Assembly: GCA_964511965.1 (NCBI GenBank)
Contig: CAZEGF010000005.1
Location: 1 to 15,232 of the forward strand
Source of the DNA: JAUSNA01 sp964511965
GTDB taxonomy: Bacteria; Patescibacteriota; Microgenomatia; Levybacterales; GWA1-39-11
DNA: 15,232 bases
Direction of reading: 5' to 3'
Positions 5,439 to 14,400 of this stretch are shown here, piece after piece. The position numbers and the translations under genes are program-made. The notes under the pieces are model-generated. The model did not search any database and was not told the DNA's origin. It was given only the letters and a program-made list of their open reading frames with translations. Numbering within the stretch: the stretch's first letter is position 1; each line of letters opens with the position of its first letter.

Positions 5439-6173
5439 ATGCCCAACCTGCTCTTCCAGGTTATTACTGTCGTGTTTGACCTGGTGATCGTTGTTTTTGT
5501 TGCCTTTTACCTCATGGGTGTAAGGAACAAAGAAAAAAATATCGACAAACGTGAAGGCAAACTCGAGTCTGACTATAGTGAAATCGTTGGAAATGGAATG
5601 GCCCGTGAGCGCCAAATTCTTGACAATGCGGTCAACCAATCCAACCAAATCATGCAGATTGCGACCCATCAAGCAAATCAAGTTCTGGCCGGTGCTCAGT
5701 ACATAAGCCAGACATCAAAAGCGTCATTGGACAATGCATTGCAACGCATGGTTGTTGACGTTGAAAATGTTAGTTCGAGTTCAAAAATGGCTTTGGACCA
5801 GGCTTTACAAAAGATTGTTGTTGATGTTCACAAGGAAGCATATACAAGTGGTAATGCTTTTACGGCAAGTTATCAGGCTTCTTTGAAGCAAATAACTACT
5901 CTGTCCTTAAGTGGGTTTCAAAATGTTACCAGTGAATTGGAGCTTGCACTGCAGCAGCAAATAAGAGACTTTCGGCAACAGCTTCTTGCCAATTTGGAGA
6001 AAGAAATTGAGACGTACAAAACTGCAAAAATGCATAGAATCGAGCAAGTAAGCAACAACATAGTGCAAAAGACTGCGCAAGAAATTTTGAATAAGTCCCT
6101 GTCTTTAGAGGATCACCAAAATCTGGTTATAAAGTCATTGGAACGAGCTAAAAAAGACGGATTGTTTGACTAA
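5439..6173 (+). CDS. atpF: ATP synthase b subunit (peripheral stalk), long form
   Basis: The 244-residue protein has one N-terminal membrane helix (about residues 4-27), then long charged helices expected to form the peripheral stalk that links Fo to the F1 head. Canonical b is about 156-170 residues, so this stalk is roughly 75 residues longer. Residues 93-136 hold two tandem copies of a 22-residue unit (S-K-x-x-L-D-x-A-L-Q at each start). Identity rests on the topology and on position as first gene before delta and alpha. An ATG two codons upstream (5433) is also in frame, but the predicted -10 box ends 2 nt before it, so 5439 is chosen. The stop is separated from the delta ATG by one base, so translation is probably coupled. 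A b-prime partner is not seen. Confidence 0.8.
   Translation: MPNLLFQVITVVFDLVIVVFVAFYLMGVRNKEKNIDKREGKLESDYSEIVGNGMARERQILDNAVNQSNQIMQIATHQANQVLAGAQYISQTSKASLDNALQRMVVDVENVSSSSKMALDQALQKIVVDVHKEAYTSGNAFTASYQASLKQITTLSLSGFQNVTSELELALQQQIRDFRQQLLANLEKEIETYKTAKMHRIEQVSNNIVQKTAQEILNKSLSLEDHQNLVIKSLERAKKDGLFD
5715..5846 (+). repeat. 66-nt tandem duplication within atpF
   Basis: Copy 1 (5715-5780) and copy 2 (5781-5846) are in frame and encode similar 22-residue helices (SKASLDNALQRMVVDV and SKMALDQALQKIVVDV). Third-position changes between the copies suggest the duplication is old and kept at protein level. Confidence 0.65.
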
Positions 6174-6174
6174 T

Positions 6175-6672
6175 ATGGATACACTTGACCTATCAGAACT
6201 TTTTAACACGAAAGCCCAGGCGGAAGATTTTTCAAACCGGTTGACTATGATTTCATCAAAAATATTTGCAACGCAATTTAACCCTGAAGCCGCATTTTTG
6301 GATAATTTTGGTATTAAGAAAAAAGATGCATTTATGACTCTACTTCGCAACAATAACGTCAATCCTGAGTCACGCTTGGCAATTAAAGATTTTATCGAAA
6401 AAATCCAAACAAAAATTGCCAATATGACAGTCATTTCTCTTATTTTGGCATTTGAACCAAAAGAGGAAACTCTTCAAGCCTTCTCTAGCTGGTTTGTCAT
6501 AAATGTTAATAAGCAAGTTCTATTTGATGTAACAGTTGATAAAACACTTGTTGCGGGAGCCGCTATCCGGTCCGGTGGAAAATATTTGGATTTTTCAATA
6601 AGACCGGTTCTTGCAAAAATAACGAGTGAAGTTTTGGTTTCTTCAGGCATGGTGACACTGCCTCAAAAATAA
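6175..6672 (+). CDS. atpH: ATP synthase delta subunit (OSCP)
   Basis: The 165-residue product sits between b and alpha, the normal place of delta. Its C-terminal part, T-V-D-K-T-L-V-A-G-A-A-I-R-S-G-G followed by L-D-F-S-I-R, matches the conserved delta/OSCP C-terminal signature (V-D-x-x-L-I-G-G-x-x-I-x-x-G-D-x-x-x-D-x-S-x-x). The N-terminal helical part is divergent. Delta sits on top of F1 and joins the alpha N-termini to the b stalk. Length is slightly below the usual 175-180. The frame also opens at a TTG three codons earlier, overlapping atpF. The ATG at 6175, one base after the atpF stop, is the better start. Two bases separate its stop from alpha. Confidence 0.85.
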   Translation: MDTLDLSELFNTKAQAEDFSNRLTMISSKIFATQFNPEAAFLDNFGIKKKDAFMTLLRNNNVNPESRLAIKDFIEKIQTKIANMTVISLILAFEPKEETLQAFSSWFVINVNKQVLFDVTVDKTLVAGAAIRSGGKYLDFSIRPVLAKITSEVLVSSGMVTLPQK

Positions 6673-6674
6673 TA

Positions 6675-8306
6675 ATGAACGCTCAATTCGACGCATTACT
6701 ACAAAAATCAGGGGAATATGGGGTTGTATATCAGGTAAGCCACCCTATCGTATTTATCGAAGGGCTTCCAAAAGTAAAAACTCATGAAGTTATCATTTTT
6801 GAAACCGGCCAAAAAGCTGAGGTTTTTGCTATTAACCGTGGTAAAGTTGAGGCTCGTATTTTCTCACATGAGCCGGTCAGAGTCGGTACAATGGTAACTA
6901 GAACTGACACGTTATTATCGGTTCCTGTTGGAACTGAACTTTTGGGTCATGCTATAAATCCATTGGGTGAACCGCTTGATCCATCAATTCCCTTTACGCC
7001 ACCTACGATGATGCGTGATATTGAAGCAAAACCGGTTGGAATATCCGGCCGGCAAAAAATTACAAAACAACTAGTAACAGGTGTAGCTCTTTTGGACCTT
7101 ATGATACCTCTCGGGCGTGGCCAGCGTGAGCTTCTGATAGGAGATAGAAAAACCGGAAAAACGTCTTTGATAATGAATATCATAAAAACTCAAATTTTCG
7201 AGGGAAATACGGTAATTTATGCAGCTATTGCAAAGAAGAAAAGTGATATTAAAAAACTCCAGCAATATTTTATTGAGGAAAAAATTATGGACAAAATTAT
7301 TATTGTTGCAACAAGCTCGTACGACTCTCCGACTCTGATTTACCAGACTCCGTATGCGGCAATGACTATAGCAGAGCACTTTAAAGAACAAGGTACAGAC
7401 ACCCTTCTGATACTAGATGACCTTTCTTCTCACGCAAAGTTTTACCGCGAAATATCTCTTTTAGCGCGGCGATTCCCCGGTCGTGACTCTTATCCAGGAG
7501 ACATTTTTTATGTACATTCACGCCTTTTGGAACGTGGTGGAAACTTCAAACATAAAACGAAAGGCGAAGTAAGTCTCACGTGTCTTCCGGTTATAGAAAT
7601 TGTTGAAGGAGACTTTACCGGATATATCGCCACAAATGTAATGGGTATCACAGACGGCCACGTATATTTGGATAGTAATATTTACTTTCAAGGTAATAGG
7701 CCGGCTGTAAATATCCCTCTTTCAGTTACCCGTGTCGGTCGACAAACATTGGATAAATTAACACGCGATATAAATAAAGATTTGACTGCATTTCTTTCGG
7801 CAAATGACAAATTACAAAATATTTCCCACTTTGGTCAAGAGTTGACTGAAGATGTAAAAAAGAGTTTGAAAATGGGTGAGATGATCCAGAAATTCTTTAA
7901 CCAGCCTTATCAAGAATCAGTTCCTAGAATCGTTCAGTTGGTTGTTATTTCTCTGATTTTGCAAAATTTGATTGATAAAGTTGAAGATCTTGAGGATGTT
8001 AAAAGAGGTCTAATAACTGCTTTTTATGACAGAGGAAAACAAAAGATTTTGTATGATGTAACCGCAACAAATGATCTTAAGGAATTTAATAAAAAAGTTA
8101 TGGATAACAAAGATACACTTCTTTCAATGTCAATAAAAAATTCTCAAATTATCCAACCTCAATATGCAGAAAAAAGTCCATCAACACCACCCCCTCCGTC
8201 GACTCAACAACCACAAACAGTTCCTCAAGTGCCGGTCCCTCCACAGCATACTACTCCATCCGTAGCACCGATTGCGCCCCCACCGGAAGGAGGTACTCAT
8301 AATTAA
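6675..8306 (+). CDS. atpA: ATP synthase alpha subunit with Pro-rich C-terminal tail
   Basis: This is the non-catalytic nucleotide-binding subunit of F1. The Walker A loop G-D-R-K-T-G-K-T-S is at residues 156-164, with Lys replacing the usual Gln at its fourth position. The G-R-D-S-Y-P-G-D and H-S-R-L-L-E-R-G-G blocks follow. The arginine finger is Arg353 in S-V-T-R-V-G, which reaches into the beta catalytic site. The N-terminus before the beta-barrel is short compared with E. coli, so the delta-binding helix is reduced. After about residue 495 the protein ends in roughly 45 residues rich in Pro, Thr and Gln, absent from ordinary alpha. Total length is 543 against about 500-513. It is followed by gamma after 3 nt. 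Confidence 0.95.
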   Translation: MNAQFDALLQKSGEYGVVYQVSHPIVFIEGLPKVKTHEVIIFETGQKAEVFAINRGKVEARIFSHEPVRVGTMVTRTDTLLSVPVGTELLGHAINPLGEPLDPSIPFTPPTMMRDIEAKPVGISGRQKITKQLVTGVALLDLMIPLGRGQRELLIGDRKTGKTSLIMNIIKTQIFEGNTVIYAAIAKKKSDIKKLQQYFIEEKIMDKIIIVATSSYDSPTLIYQTPYAAMTIAEHFKEQGTDTLLILDDLSSHAKFYREISLLARRFPGRDSYPGDIFYVHSRLLERGGNFKHKTKGEVSLTCLPVIEIVEGDFTGYIATNVMGITDGHVYLDSNIYFQGNRPAVNIPLSVTRVGRQTLDKLTRDINKDLTAFLSANDKLQNISHFGQELTEDVKKSLKMGEMIQKFFNQPYQESVPRIVQLVVISLILQNLIDKVEDLEDVKRGLITAFYDRGKQKILYDVTATNDLKEFNKKVMDNKDTLLSMSIKNSQIIQPQYAEKSPSTPPPPSTQQPQTVPQVPVPPQHTTPSVAPIAPPPEGGTHN

Positions 8307-8309
8307 TTT

Positions 8310-9197
8310 ATGCCACAAAAAAAGATTATTGCTGAAAATTTAGAAGCCTTAAACAGTCTTAAAGATCTAGCAGAAAGCTATGAGGAAATTGCTGTTATTC
8401 GTATGCAAAAAATTAAGGATTCAGTGCTTAAGACCCGCGACTTTTTAGCAGACCTTTCAGATGTTTTTGTCGATCTTAAGTCGTCTTATGATAGGGATGT
8501 GAAAGAATTGCTTGAAAAACGAAAATCGGGGAACAAAACCATTTTGCCACTTCTTCAGAAAAACGGTAAAACTCTTATGGTATATCTGTCTTCTAACGGA
8601 AGGCTTTATGGATCAGTTACTCAAAAGACTTATAAATTATTTATTGAGGATTTGAAAAAACCGGAATCACAAAATGCAGACCTTATGATTATCGGAACTG
8701 CCGGACGCGATATGTTTAACAGTTCGAGTTATGCAAGACCATACACATATTTTGATATCCCAGACATTGGTGTTGAAGTGGATCACATAAAGCAACTCAT
8801 GTTGAAATTTCTGCAATACGAGAAGGTTCATGTATATTATGGAAAATTTGATAACGTTATTAACCAGACTCCTATCGGAACTAGCATTACAGGAGAAAAC
8901 ATTTTCGAGACCGAAACACTCAAGCCAATTTCTCGGGAAGACCGGTTCATTTTTGAACCAGTTTTGGAGAAAATATTTTATTTTTTTGAGACGCAAATTA
9001 TTGCAAATCTATTTAGTCAAACCTTACTTGAAAACCAATTGGCTAGACACGCTTCCCGCGTTAATGCTATGGAGGAAGCACTTATCCATATTGATGAAGA
9101 ATCCAAAAAACTTAATATTGCTAAAAATCTTATTAAGCGTCAAATGCAAAATAAAAAGCAGCTAGAAACAATATCGGGAGTTGTTATTTGGGGTTGA
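8310..9197 (+). CDS. atpG: ATP synthase gamma subunit (central rotor)
   Basis: The 295-residue product lies between alpha and beta, as gamma does. It has the expected long N-terminal helix, a Rossmann-like middle starting with S-S-N-G-R-L-Y-G-S at residues 94-102 (equivalent to S-D-R-G-L-C-G), and a long C-terminal helix with the conserved A-S-R-V-N-A-M region (usual: S-A-R-M-x-A-M). The end I-S-G-V-V-I-W-G replaces the usual E-I-V-x-G-A-x-A. The N-terminal helix is strongly divergent and lacks the K-x-T-x-A-M-x-M-V-A-A core. Gamma turns inside the alpha3beta3 ring and carries torque between Fo and F1. Three bases separate it from the genes on both sides. Confidence 0.9.
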   Translation: MPQKKIIAENLEALNSLKDLAESYEEIAVIRMQKIKDSVLKTRDFLADLSDVFVDLKSSYDRDVKELLEKRKSGNKTILPLLQKNGKTLMVYLSSNGRLYGSVTQKTYKLFIEDLKKPESQNADLMIIGTAGRDMFNSSSYARPYTYFDIPDIGVEVDHIKQLMLKFLQYEKVHVYYGKFDNVINQTPIGTSITGENIFETETLKPISREDRFIFEPVLEKIFYFFETQIIANLFSQTLLENQLARHASRVNAMEEALIHIDEESKKLNIAKNLIKRQMQNKKQLETISGVVIWG

Positions 9198-9200
9198 TTT

Positions 9201-10706
9201 ATGCTTGTAGGTAAAGTCGTATCACTAAAAGGACAAATAATCGAAGTTGAGTTTGCGGGTGAGAAACCCCGAATTTATGATGTGCTCGTTGCAAAAGATG
9301 ATCCGGAGGTAAAAATGGAAGTTTATACTTCAGCTTCTCCAAATTCTTTCTTCTGCCTTGCATTAACAAATGCTGTGATGCTTCATCATGGTTCTGAGGT
9401 GGTAAGCACAGACCAGCCAATTAAAGTACCGGTAGGGGCAGAGATGTTGGGACGAGTTGTAGATACCTTAGGATTTCCTCAGGACGGGCTGGGGGACATT
9501 AAAGCGAAAGAAATGAGGCCTATTATTGCGAAAGACGTAACCTTTGCGAATGTTCATATTCCGGAAGAGCTATTGGAGACCGGTATAAAACCTGTTGATT
9601 TCTTTACGCCAATAGTTAAAGGTGGAAAAGTTGGACTTTTTGGAGGAGCCGGAGTTGGAAAAACCGTTATTATATCTGAAATTATTCACAACCTGGTTAT
9701 CCTAAACCCGGAGAAAAATGTAACGGTTTTTACCGGAGTTGGAGAACGTACCCGTGAAGGAGAAGAACTTTTTGAAACGCTTAAAGAAAGTAAAGTTATG
9801 CAAGGAGTTTCTTTAATTTACGGAAGCATGGGTGAAAATCCTGCTTTAAGGTTCCGTACAGCTTTTACCGGTGTAACGCTGGCCGAATATTACAGAGACA
9901 CTTTAGGTAAGGATGTGCTATTTTTTATAGACAATATTTTCCGTTTTGCGCAAAGCGGTTATGAGTTGTCTACTCTTATTAATGCTATTCCGTCCGAAGG
10001 TGGTTACCAGTCCACCCTTACTTCTGAAATGGCATCTTTCCATGAACGTCTGGTTTCTACTCAAAAAAATGCAATCACAACTTTTGAGGCCATTTATGTT
10101 CCCGCTGACGATCTTACAGATAGCGGAGTTCAAGCGATCTTTCCGTACTTAGATTCAGGCATCATTCTTTCGCGTGCAATTTATCAGGAAGGTAGATTCC
10201 CGGCAATTGATCTTCTTGGGTCTAGTTCCTCATCCCTGAGTGTCGAAATTGTTGGAGAAGAACACTATAATACCGCTCTTGATGCGCAAGCACTTCTTAA
10301 AAAAGCGGTAGCGCTTGAGAGAATAGTGTCTCTTATCGGAGAGTCTGAGCTTTCTCAGGATGACCAGTTGATTTATAAAAGGTCAAAAATGCTCAAGAAT
10401 TTTATGACGCAAAATTTTACTGTTGTCGAAACACAAACTGAAAAAAAAGGTGCGTATGTTAGTGTTAAAGATACTGTGCAAGACGTCAGAGCTATTTTGG
10501 ATGGTAAAGTTGACAGCTTGGTACCCGAAGATCTATTGTTCATAGGCACATTAAAGGATCTTGATGAAAAATTAGCTGCAAAAGAGAAAGAAAAGGCTGC
10601 CAGTGCAGTTTCTATGCAAATACAGGAAACACCAGTTGAGGGTGCGACGACCACATCCCCAGTAGCACCGCAACCGGTAACGCCTCCCAATCAAGTTTCT
10701 AATTAA
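9201..10706 (+). CDS. atpD: ATP synthase beta subunit, catalytic, with Pro/Thr-rich tail
   Basis: The 501-residue catalytic subunit keeps the Walker A loop G-G-A-G-V-G-K-T-V at 148-156, the G-E-R-T-R-E-G block with the catalytic Glu182 and Arg183, and D-N-I-F-R-F for the Walker B Asp. The family signature changes in two places. P-A-I-D-L-L-G-S-S-S-S-S replaces P-A-V-D-P-L-x-S-x-S-R, and the D-E-L-S-E-E-D lever loop reads E-S-E-L-S-Q-D-D at 381-388. The aromatic before P-A is Phe rather than the usual Tyr. The protein ends in about 40 residues of Ala, Lys and Glu, then Pro, Thr and Val, which ordinary beta (about 460-470 residues) lacks. Chemistry should be intact; rotor contacts may be altered. 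Confidence 0.95.
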   Translation: MLVGKVVSLKGQIIEVEFAGEKPRIYDVLVAKDDPEVKMEVYTSASPNSFFCLALTNAVMLHHGSEVVSTDQPIKVPVGAEMLGRVVDTLGFPQDGLGDIKAKEMRPIIAKDVTFANVHIPEELLETGIKPVDFFTPIVKGGKVGLFGGAGVGKTVIISEIIHNLVILNPEKNVTVFTGVGERTREGEELFETLKESKVMQGVSLIYGSMGENPALRFRTAFTGVTLAEYYRDTLGKDVLFFIDNIFRFAQSGYELSTLINAIPSEGGYQSTLTSEMASFHERLVSTQKNAITTFEAIYVPADDLTDSGVQAIFPYLDSGIILSRAIYQEGRFPAIDLLGSSSSSLSVEIVGEEHYNTALDAQALLKKAVALERIVSLIGESELSQDDQLIYKRSKMLKNFMTQNFTVVETQTEKKGAYVSVKDTVQDVRAILDGKVDSLVPEDLLFIGTLKDLDEKLAAKEKEKAASAVSMQIQETPVEGATTTSPVAPQPVTPPNQVSN

Positions 10707-10714
10707 ATTAAAAT

Positions 10715-10990
10715 ATGGCTGACAAGAAATTCAAAGTAAAAGTCAGAGATACTGAAAATATTATTTATGAAGGTGAGGTTGAAAGAATAAGTTCCTACAA
10801 TGAGGTAGGACCTTTTGATATATATCCAATGCATGCTAATTTTATTTCAATCATCCGACAAGAACTAATCCTTTATGATAATCATCAAGTTGTCAAGGAA
10901 TTGCAGTTTGAGCAAGCTGTTATGAAAGTAAAACAGGATAGTGCCAATATCTTCTTAGGAATCGAAGTTCTCTTCATGGACACTAAGTAA
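10715..10990 (+). CDS. atpC: ATP synthase epsilon subunit, N-terminal domain only
   Basis: The 91-residue protein covers the N-terminal beta sandwich of epsilon, with the G-x-F-x-I-Y-P-x-H-A-N-F block (usual: G-x-x-G-I-x-x-x-H-x-P). This domain binds gamma and the c ring. Canonical epsilon is 130-140 residues and has a C-terminal two-helix hairpin that can extend and inhibit ATP hydrolysis. That hairpin is absent and the frame ends with a TAA, with no sign of a frameshifted remainder downstream. It is the last gene of the operon, 8 nt after beta. No convincing hairpin terminator with a T tract follows closely. Confidence 0.88.
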   Translation: MADKKFKVKVRDTENIIYEGEVERISSYNEVGPFDIYPMHANFISIIRQELILYDNHQVVKELQFEQAVMKVKQDSANIFLGIEVLFMDTK

Positions 10991-11479
10991 ATTAGCTTAT
11001 TAAATCAACCTAATCTATATTAGACAAGAAATAAATTGTTCAATAATGCATATTTAATTGTTATTACAATATATTCCTTTACACCATATTTATTTTAGCC
11101 TCAAATTTTCATTTTTCAAAAAAGTTAAAAAATAAATTCGTGAAAATTGAAATAATTTTTTTTACATTTCACAAAATTTTTTTTAATCAAAAATTTATCT
11201 CTATTTACTATAAGTTTATAATTTGTGAAAAGTTTTTGTGAAATATAGCTACTTTTTCAATATTTGATATAGTTCGAGACTACTACTTCACACTATAACA
11301 ATGTGCATCATTTCTTTTTCAGGTTTTTTTAAGCATATTGGGAGCCAAATTTCATTTCCGCAAAAATTCGTATAGTTTGTTACAGTGCTTACCAGTAACG
11401 TACGTTGACTAGTTTTGGCAAAAATAGATACATTAGATATACACCCGTTTTATATATACGCGATAGTCAAAACTCGTCA
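10991..11479. other. 489-bp AT-rich non-coding stretch
   Basis: No convincing gene is seen on either strand. The left part is low-complexity A/T tracts (11090-11220) with four TTTGTGAAA-like motifs (minus-oriented 11167-11175; plus 11139-11145, 11222-11230 and 11235-11243). The right part (11379-11479) holds a partial copy of the palindromic element, a perfect 10-bp palindrome (AACGTACGTT, 11397-11406) and the fibre-gene promoter. No tRNA or CRISPR structure is visible. Confidence 0.65.
11379..11399. repeat. Partial relative of the 26-bp palindromic element
   Basis: The first ten bases (GTTACAGTGC) equal those of copy 2 at 4721. The element then diverges but closes with GTAAC, giving 5-bp outer arms. 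It lies just upstream of the -35 zone of the fibre gene, so here an operator role is more natural than a terminator. Confidence 0.4.
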
Positions 11480-11480
11480 A
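11405..11480 (+). promoter_or_regulatory. Fibre-gene promoter flanked by 13-nt inverted repeats
   Basis: TTGGCA (11415-11420) and TATACA (11438-11443) are 17 nt apart and would start transcription near 11450, leaving a leader of about 30 nt. TTGACT (11405-11410) with TACATT (11429-11434, 18 nt) is an alternative. The arms 11405-11417 (TTGACTAGTTTTG) and 11468-11480 (CAAAACTCGTCAA) are complementary at 12 of 13 positions, with 50 nt between. The second arm reaches the A of the ATG. No Shine-Dalgarno sequence is present. Confidence 0.4.
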
Positions 11481-14400
11481 TGAAATTATTAACTTTAAAA
11501 CAGGCAGCTCGTCAGCTTGGTGTTTCAGTAGAAACACTGGTTTACCTCTGCGACCGATACTCCCTTACCCCAATTTTTGATGCTTCCGGAGAGCTTAGAT
11601 ACCGCGAGGAGGATCTTAAAAAACTTCTAGCAGCCAGCGAAACAATGGCCGCCACGAATACATCAGCTAAAAAAACTATAAGCCAAATTGGATCTGAAAA
11701 TAATTCTTTTGAGTCTTTTATTGTCAGCATGGGGGTCAGTTTTGAGGCTTTTAAAACATTCGCTCAATTTGCGTATTTGAAGCCAAAAAGAAAGACTCTA
11801 TTGCTTGGTCTTATCGCCGCTTTGCTGTTCGTTGGTGGCGTATATGCTAGGCATCAAGCTGTTAAAAATGACACATCAAAAGTTGCTCTCGAGCCTCAAA
11901 ATTCTGAAGCTACTCCAGAAGTATTAGGTACTCAAACAAGTAAACTAAAACTAACAGGAAGTGTGATTTTTGGACTTCCCGTAGTCAGTAGAGAAAATTT
12001 GAACATTCAGAAAAATCTGCTCGTCGAAGGAACGAGTCTTTTCAAGGGAGATATTACAGCTCCAAATGTTGTTTACAGCATAACTGCTGGTCAAAACGTC
12101 ACGATAAGTGGTGACCCTCAAACACCGACAATTTCAGTTGCGGCAAGTGGAGTTACTTCATTTCAGGGTAAAACTGGGGACATTGAACTCGTAGCAGGGG
12201 ATGGTATAGCAATCACGGATTTAACTATTTCTGATACAACTACCCTCGAGACACTAGTGGCTCGGGGTCACTGCTCTTCATGTCTAACTGATCCAGATAT
12301 TGCAAACACAATAACCATAGACTCAGGAGGATCGGTTGCTGGTGAGGCTATAAAGACAGGTCTTATTAGTACAGCAGTTGGTGGTACAGGTATATCAACC
12401 TATGCGACCGGTGACCTCATATATGCTTCAGCTCCTGATGTTTTGGATACATTGCCAATTGGTTCAACCGGCCAATTTCTAACTATTAGTCCTTCAGGTA
12501 TACCCTCCTGGACCAATATAACTTCATTTGCTGTTGCAACGATTAAGCAAAATGACGTAGTAATCTCAAATGTCATAAATGCCATTGATTTTACTGGTAA
12601 TGATTTCAGTGTAACTGAAAGTCCGGTTGGTGAGGCAAATGTACAACTTGCAGCAACTCTTAATTCTGTTACCGGTGTAGCAAATAATTTTAACATCGGA
12701 GGAACGATTCTCAGCTTCACCGGTGCCGGTTCTGTTTTATCCACAGGCGCAAATCCACTTACTCTAGACAGTGGTACAACAGGATCAATAAATCTTGGGA
12801 CAGGGAATAACTCAAAAACGATAAATATCGGCACAGGTACAGCAGGAAACACGATTAATTTTGCAACTGACAATACAACTCCGGATCAAATTAATATTGG
12901 CTCAAATCTAGATTTGGCGACCGTTGGTGCCGGACTCGTATTTATTCCAACGGGTCGTGTTGGTATCGGAGCCGGTCCATACGACACTGACGCAGATGGA
13001 AATCCATTTAGGCTTGAGGTTAGTGGTAGTATTGGTCCAAGTGTTGATGCTATTTATGATCTGGGATCTCCAACTCACAGATATAGGGATCTTTACATAA
13101 CTGGTGCAACGACCTCAGGAGGAGATGTCACTATAGCAAATGCCTCGCCAAAAATATATTTCATAGATACCGACGTAGGGCAAGACCAATACCTGATAAA
13201 CGTGGATAATTCCGAGTTTATCTTAAAAAACAACTCTACGGGGGCCGAAGCCCTCGTTTCCCGTTCTAATGGGGATATTGATTTGGCAGGCGGATCAGCT
13301 TCAACGGGGTGTACAATTGCGAATGCAACCGGTAATCTAGTGTGTTCTGGGGATATAACAACAACAAACACTTCAGGAACTGTCGGCTTTTTCACTCGTA
13401 ATAACGGTACATCAACAATTGCTCCAACAACTGCCGGCGACAATCTTTCAACTTCCGGAAATATTTTAACAACAGGCACCGGAACAATTGTTTCGGCAAC
13501 GACATTAACTGCTCAGGCTGCAACTAACCAAATTGTGCTTGGGACAGGAACAACAACGACAATTACCTCCCCAGCTCCGGGAGTATCAAGAATAGCAACT
13601 CTACCGGCTCTGTCATCAGATGACACATTTGTTTTTGCGAATGAGACTCAAACTCTCACAAACAAAACAATAGGTGCAACGGGTCTCACATTTTCAGGTG
13701 CTGCGACAGATATTTCGACACTGGCAAATGAGGACTTCACAATTTCGCCAAATGGAACAGGTCAAATTGTACTTTCAAACATAACAAGACTTTTAAATCT
13801 TCCGGGTCCCGGAGTGTCTGCTACCACCCTTTGCCGGGACAATGTTAGTAATGAAATAACCCAATGTCCCGCAAATGCTGGTGGTATTTCGTTGCAACTT
13901 GCTTATAACTCTGGAAATACAATTAGCGCTTCTGATTCACTAGGAAATATTGATTTTACACTTGCCTCAGATAGCGCAAGGGCATTGACATTAACCAATA
14001 CCGGTACTGCTTCATCGGCTTTTGTAATTAATGATACTAATGCTGCCCTGCAAAACGCCCTTGAAGTACAAAGTAATGGAGTAACAACGCTTACCATTGC
14101 CGAAGATGGAATTCTTTCAACAACAGGTAATATCCTAACAACAGGTACCGGAACAATAACATCCGCCGGTACACTTACTGCATCAAACGGTTTGAATCTA
14201 ACAACAGGTACTCTCAATCTTACTGCGACAGCAGGGACACTTAATTTATCGGGTCTTTCCGGTTCAAGCATTTCAACTGGAGTAAATAATTTACTCATAA
14301 CATCCGCCAACTTCAATGCTACTGCAACTGGAATCAACAGTACGGCTATTGGTGCTACTACTCCTTCAACGGGAGCGTTTACCAACCTTTCGGCCAATGG

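Noticed and set aside
8289..8293. GGAGG as Shine-Dalgarno sequence for gamma
   Set aside because: It lies 16 nt before the gamma ATG, too far for normal use, and codes for Gly in the alpha tail. Other genes in the operon have no such sequence.
11140..11184. Terminator after the ATP synthase operon (GTGAAA/TTTCAC arms with a following T run)
   Set aside because: Arms of only 6 AT-rich pairs, a loop over 20 nt, and about 150 nt from the epsilon stop. The arms are better explained as members of the TTTGTGAAA motif cluster.
11301..11375. 24-codon ATG frame in the non-coding stretch
   Set aside because: Very short, with no ribosome binding site, no -10 box at the 6-8 nt distance seen for other genes here, and unremarkable composition.
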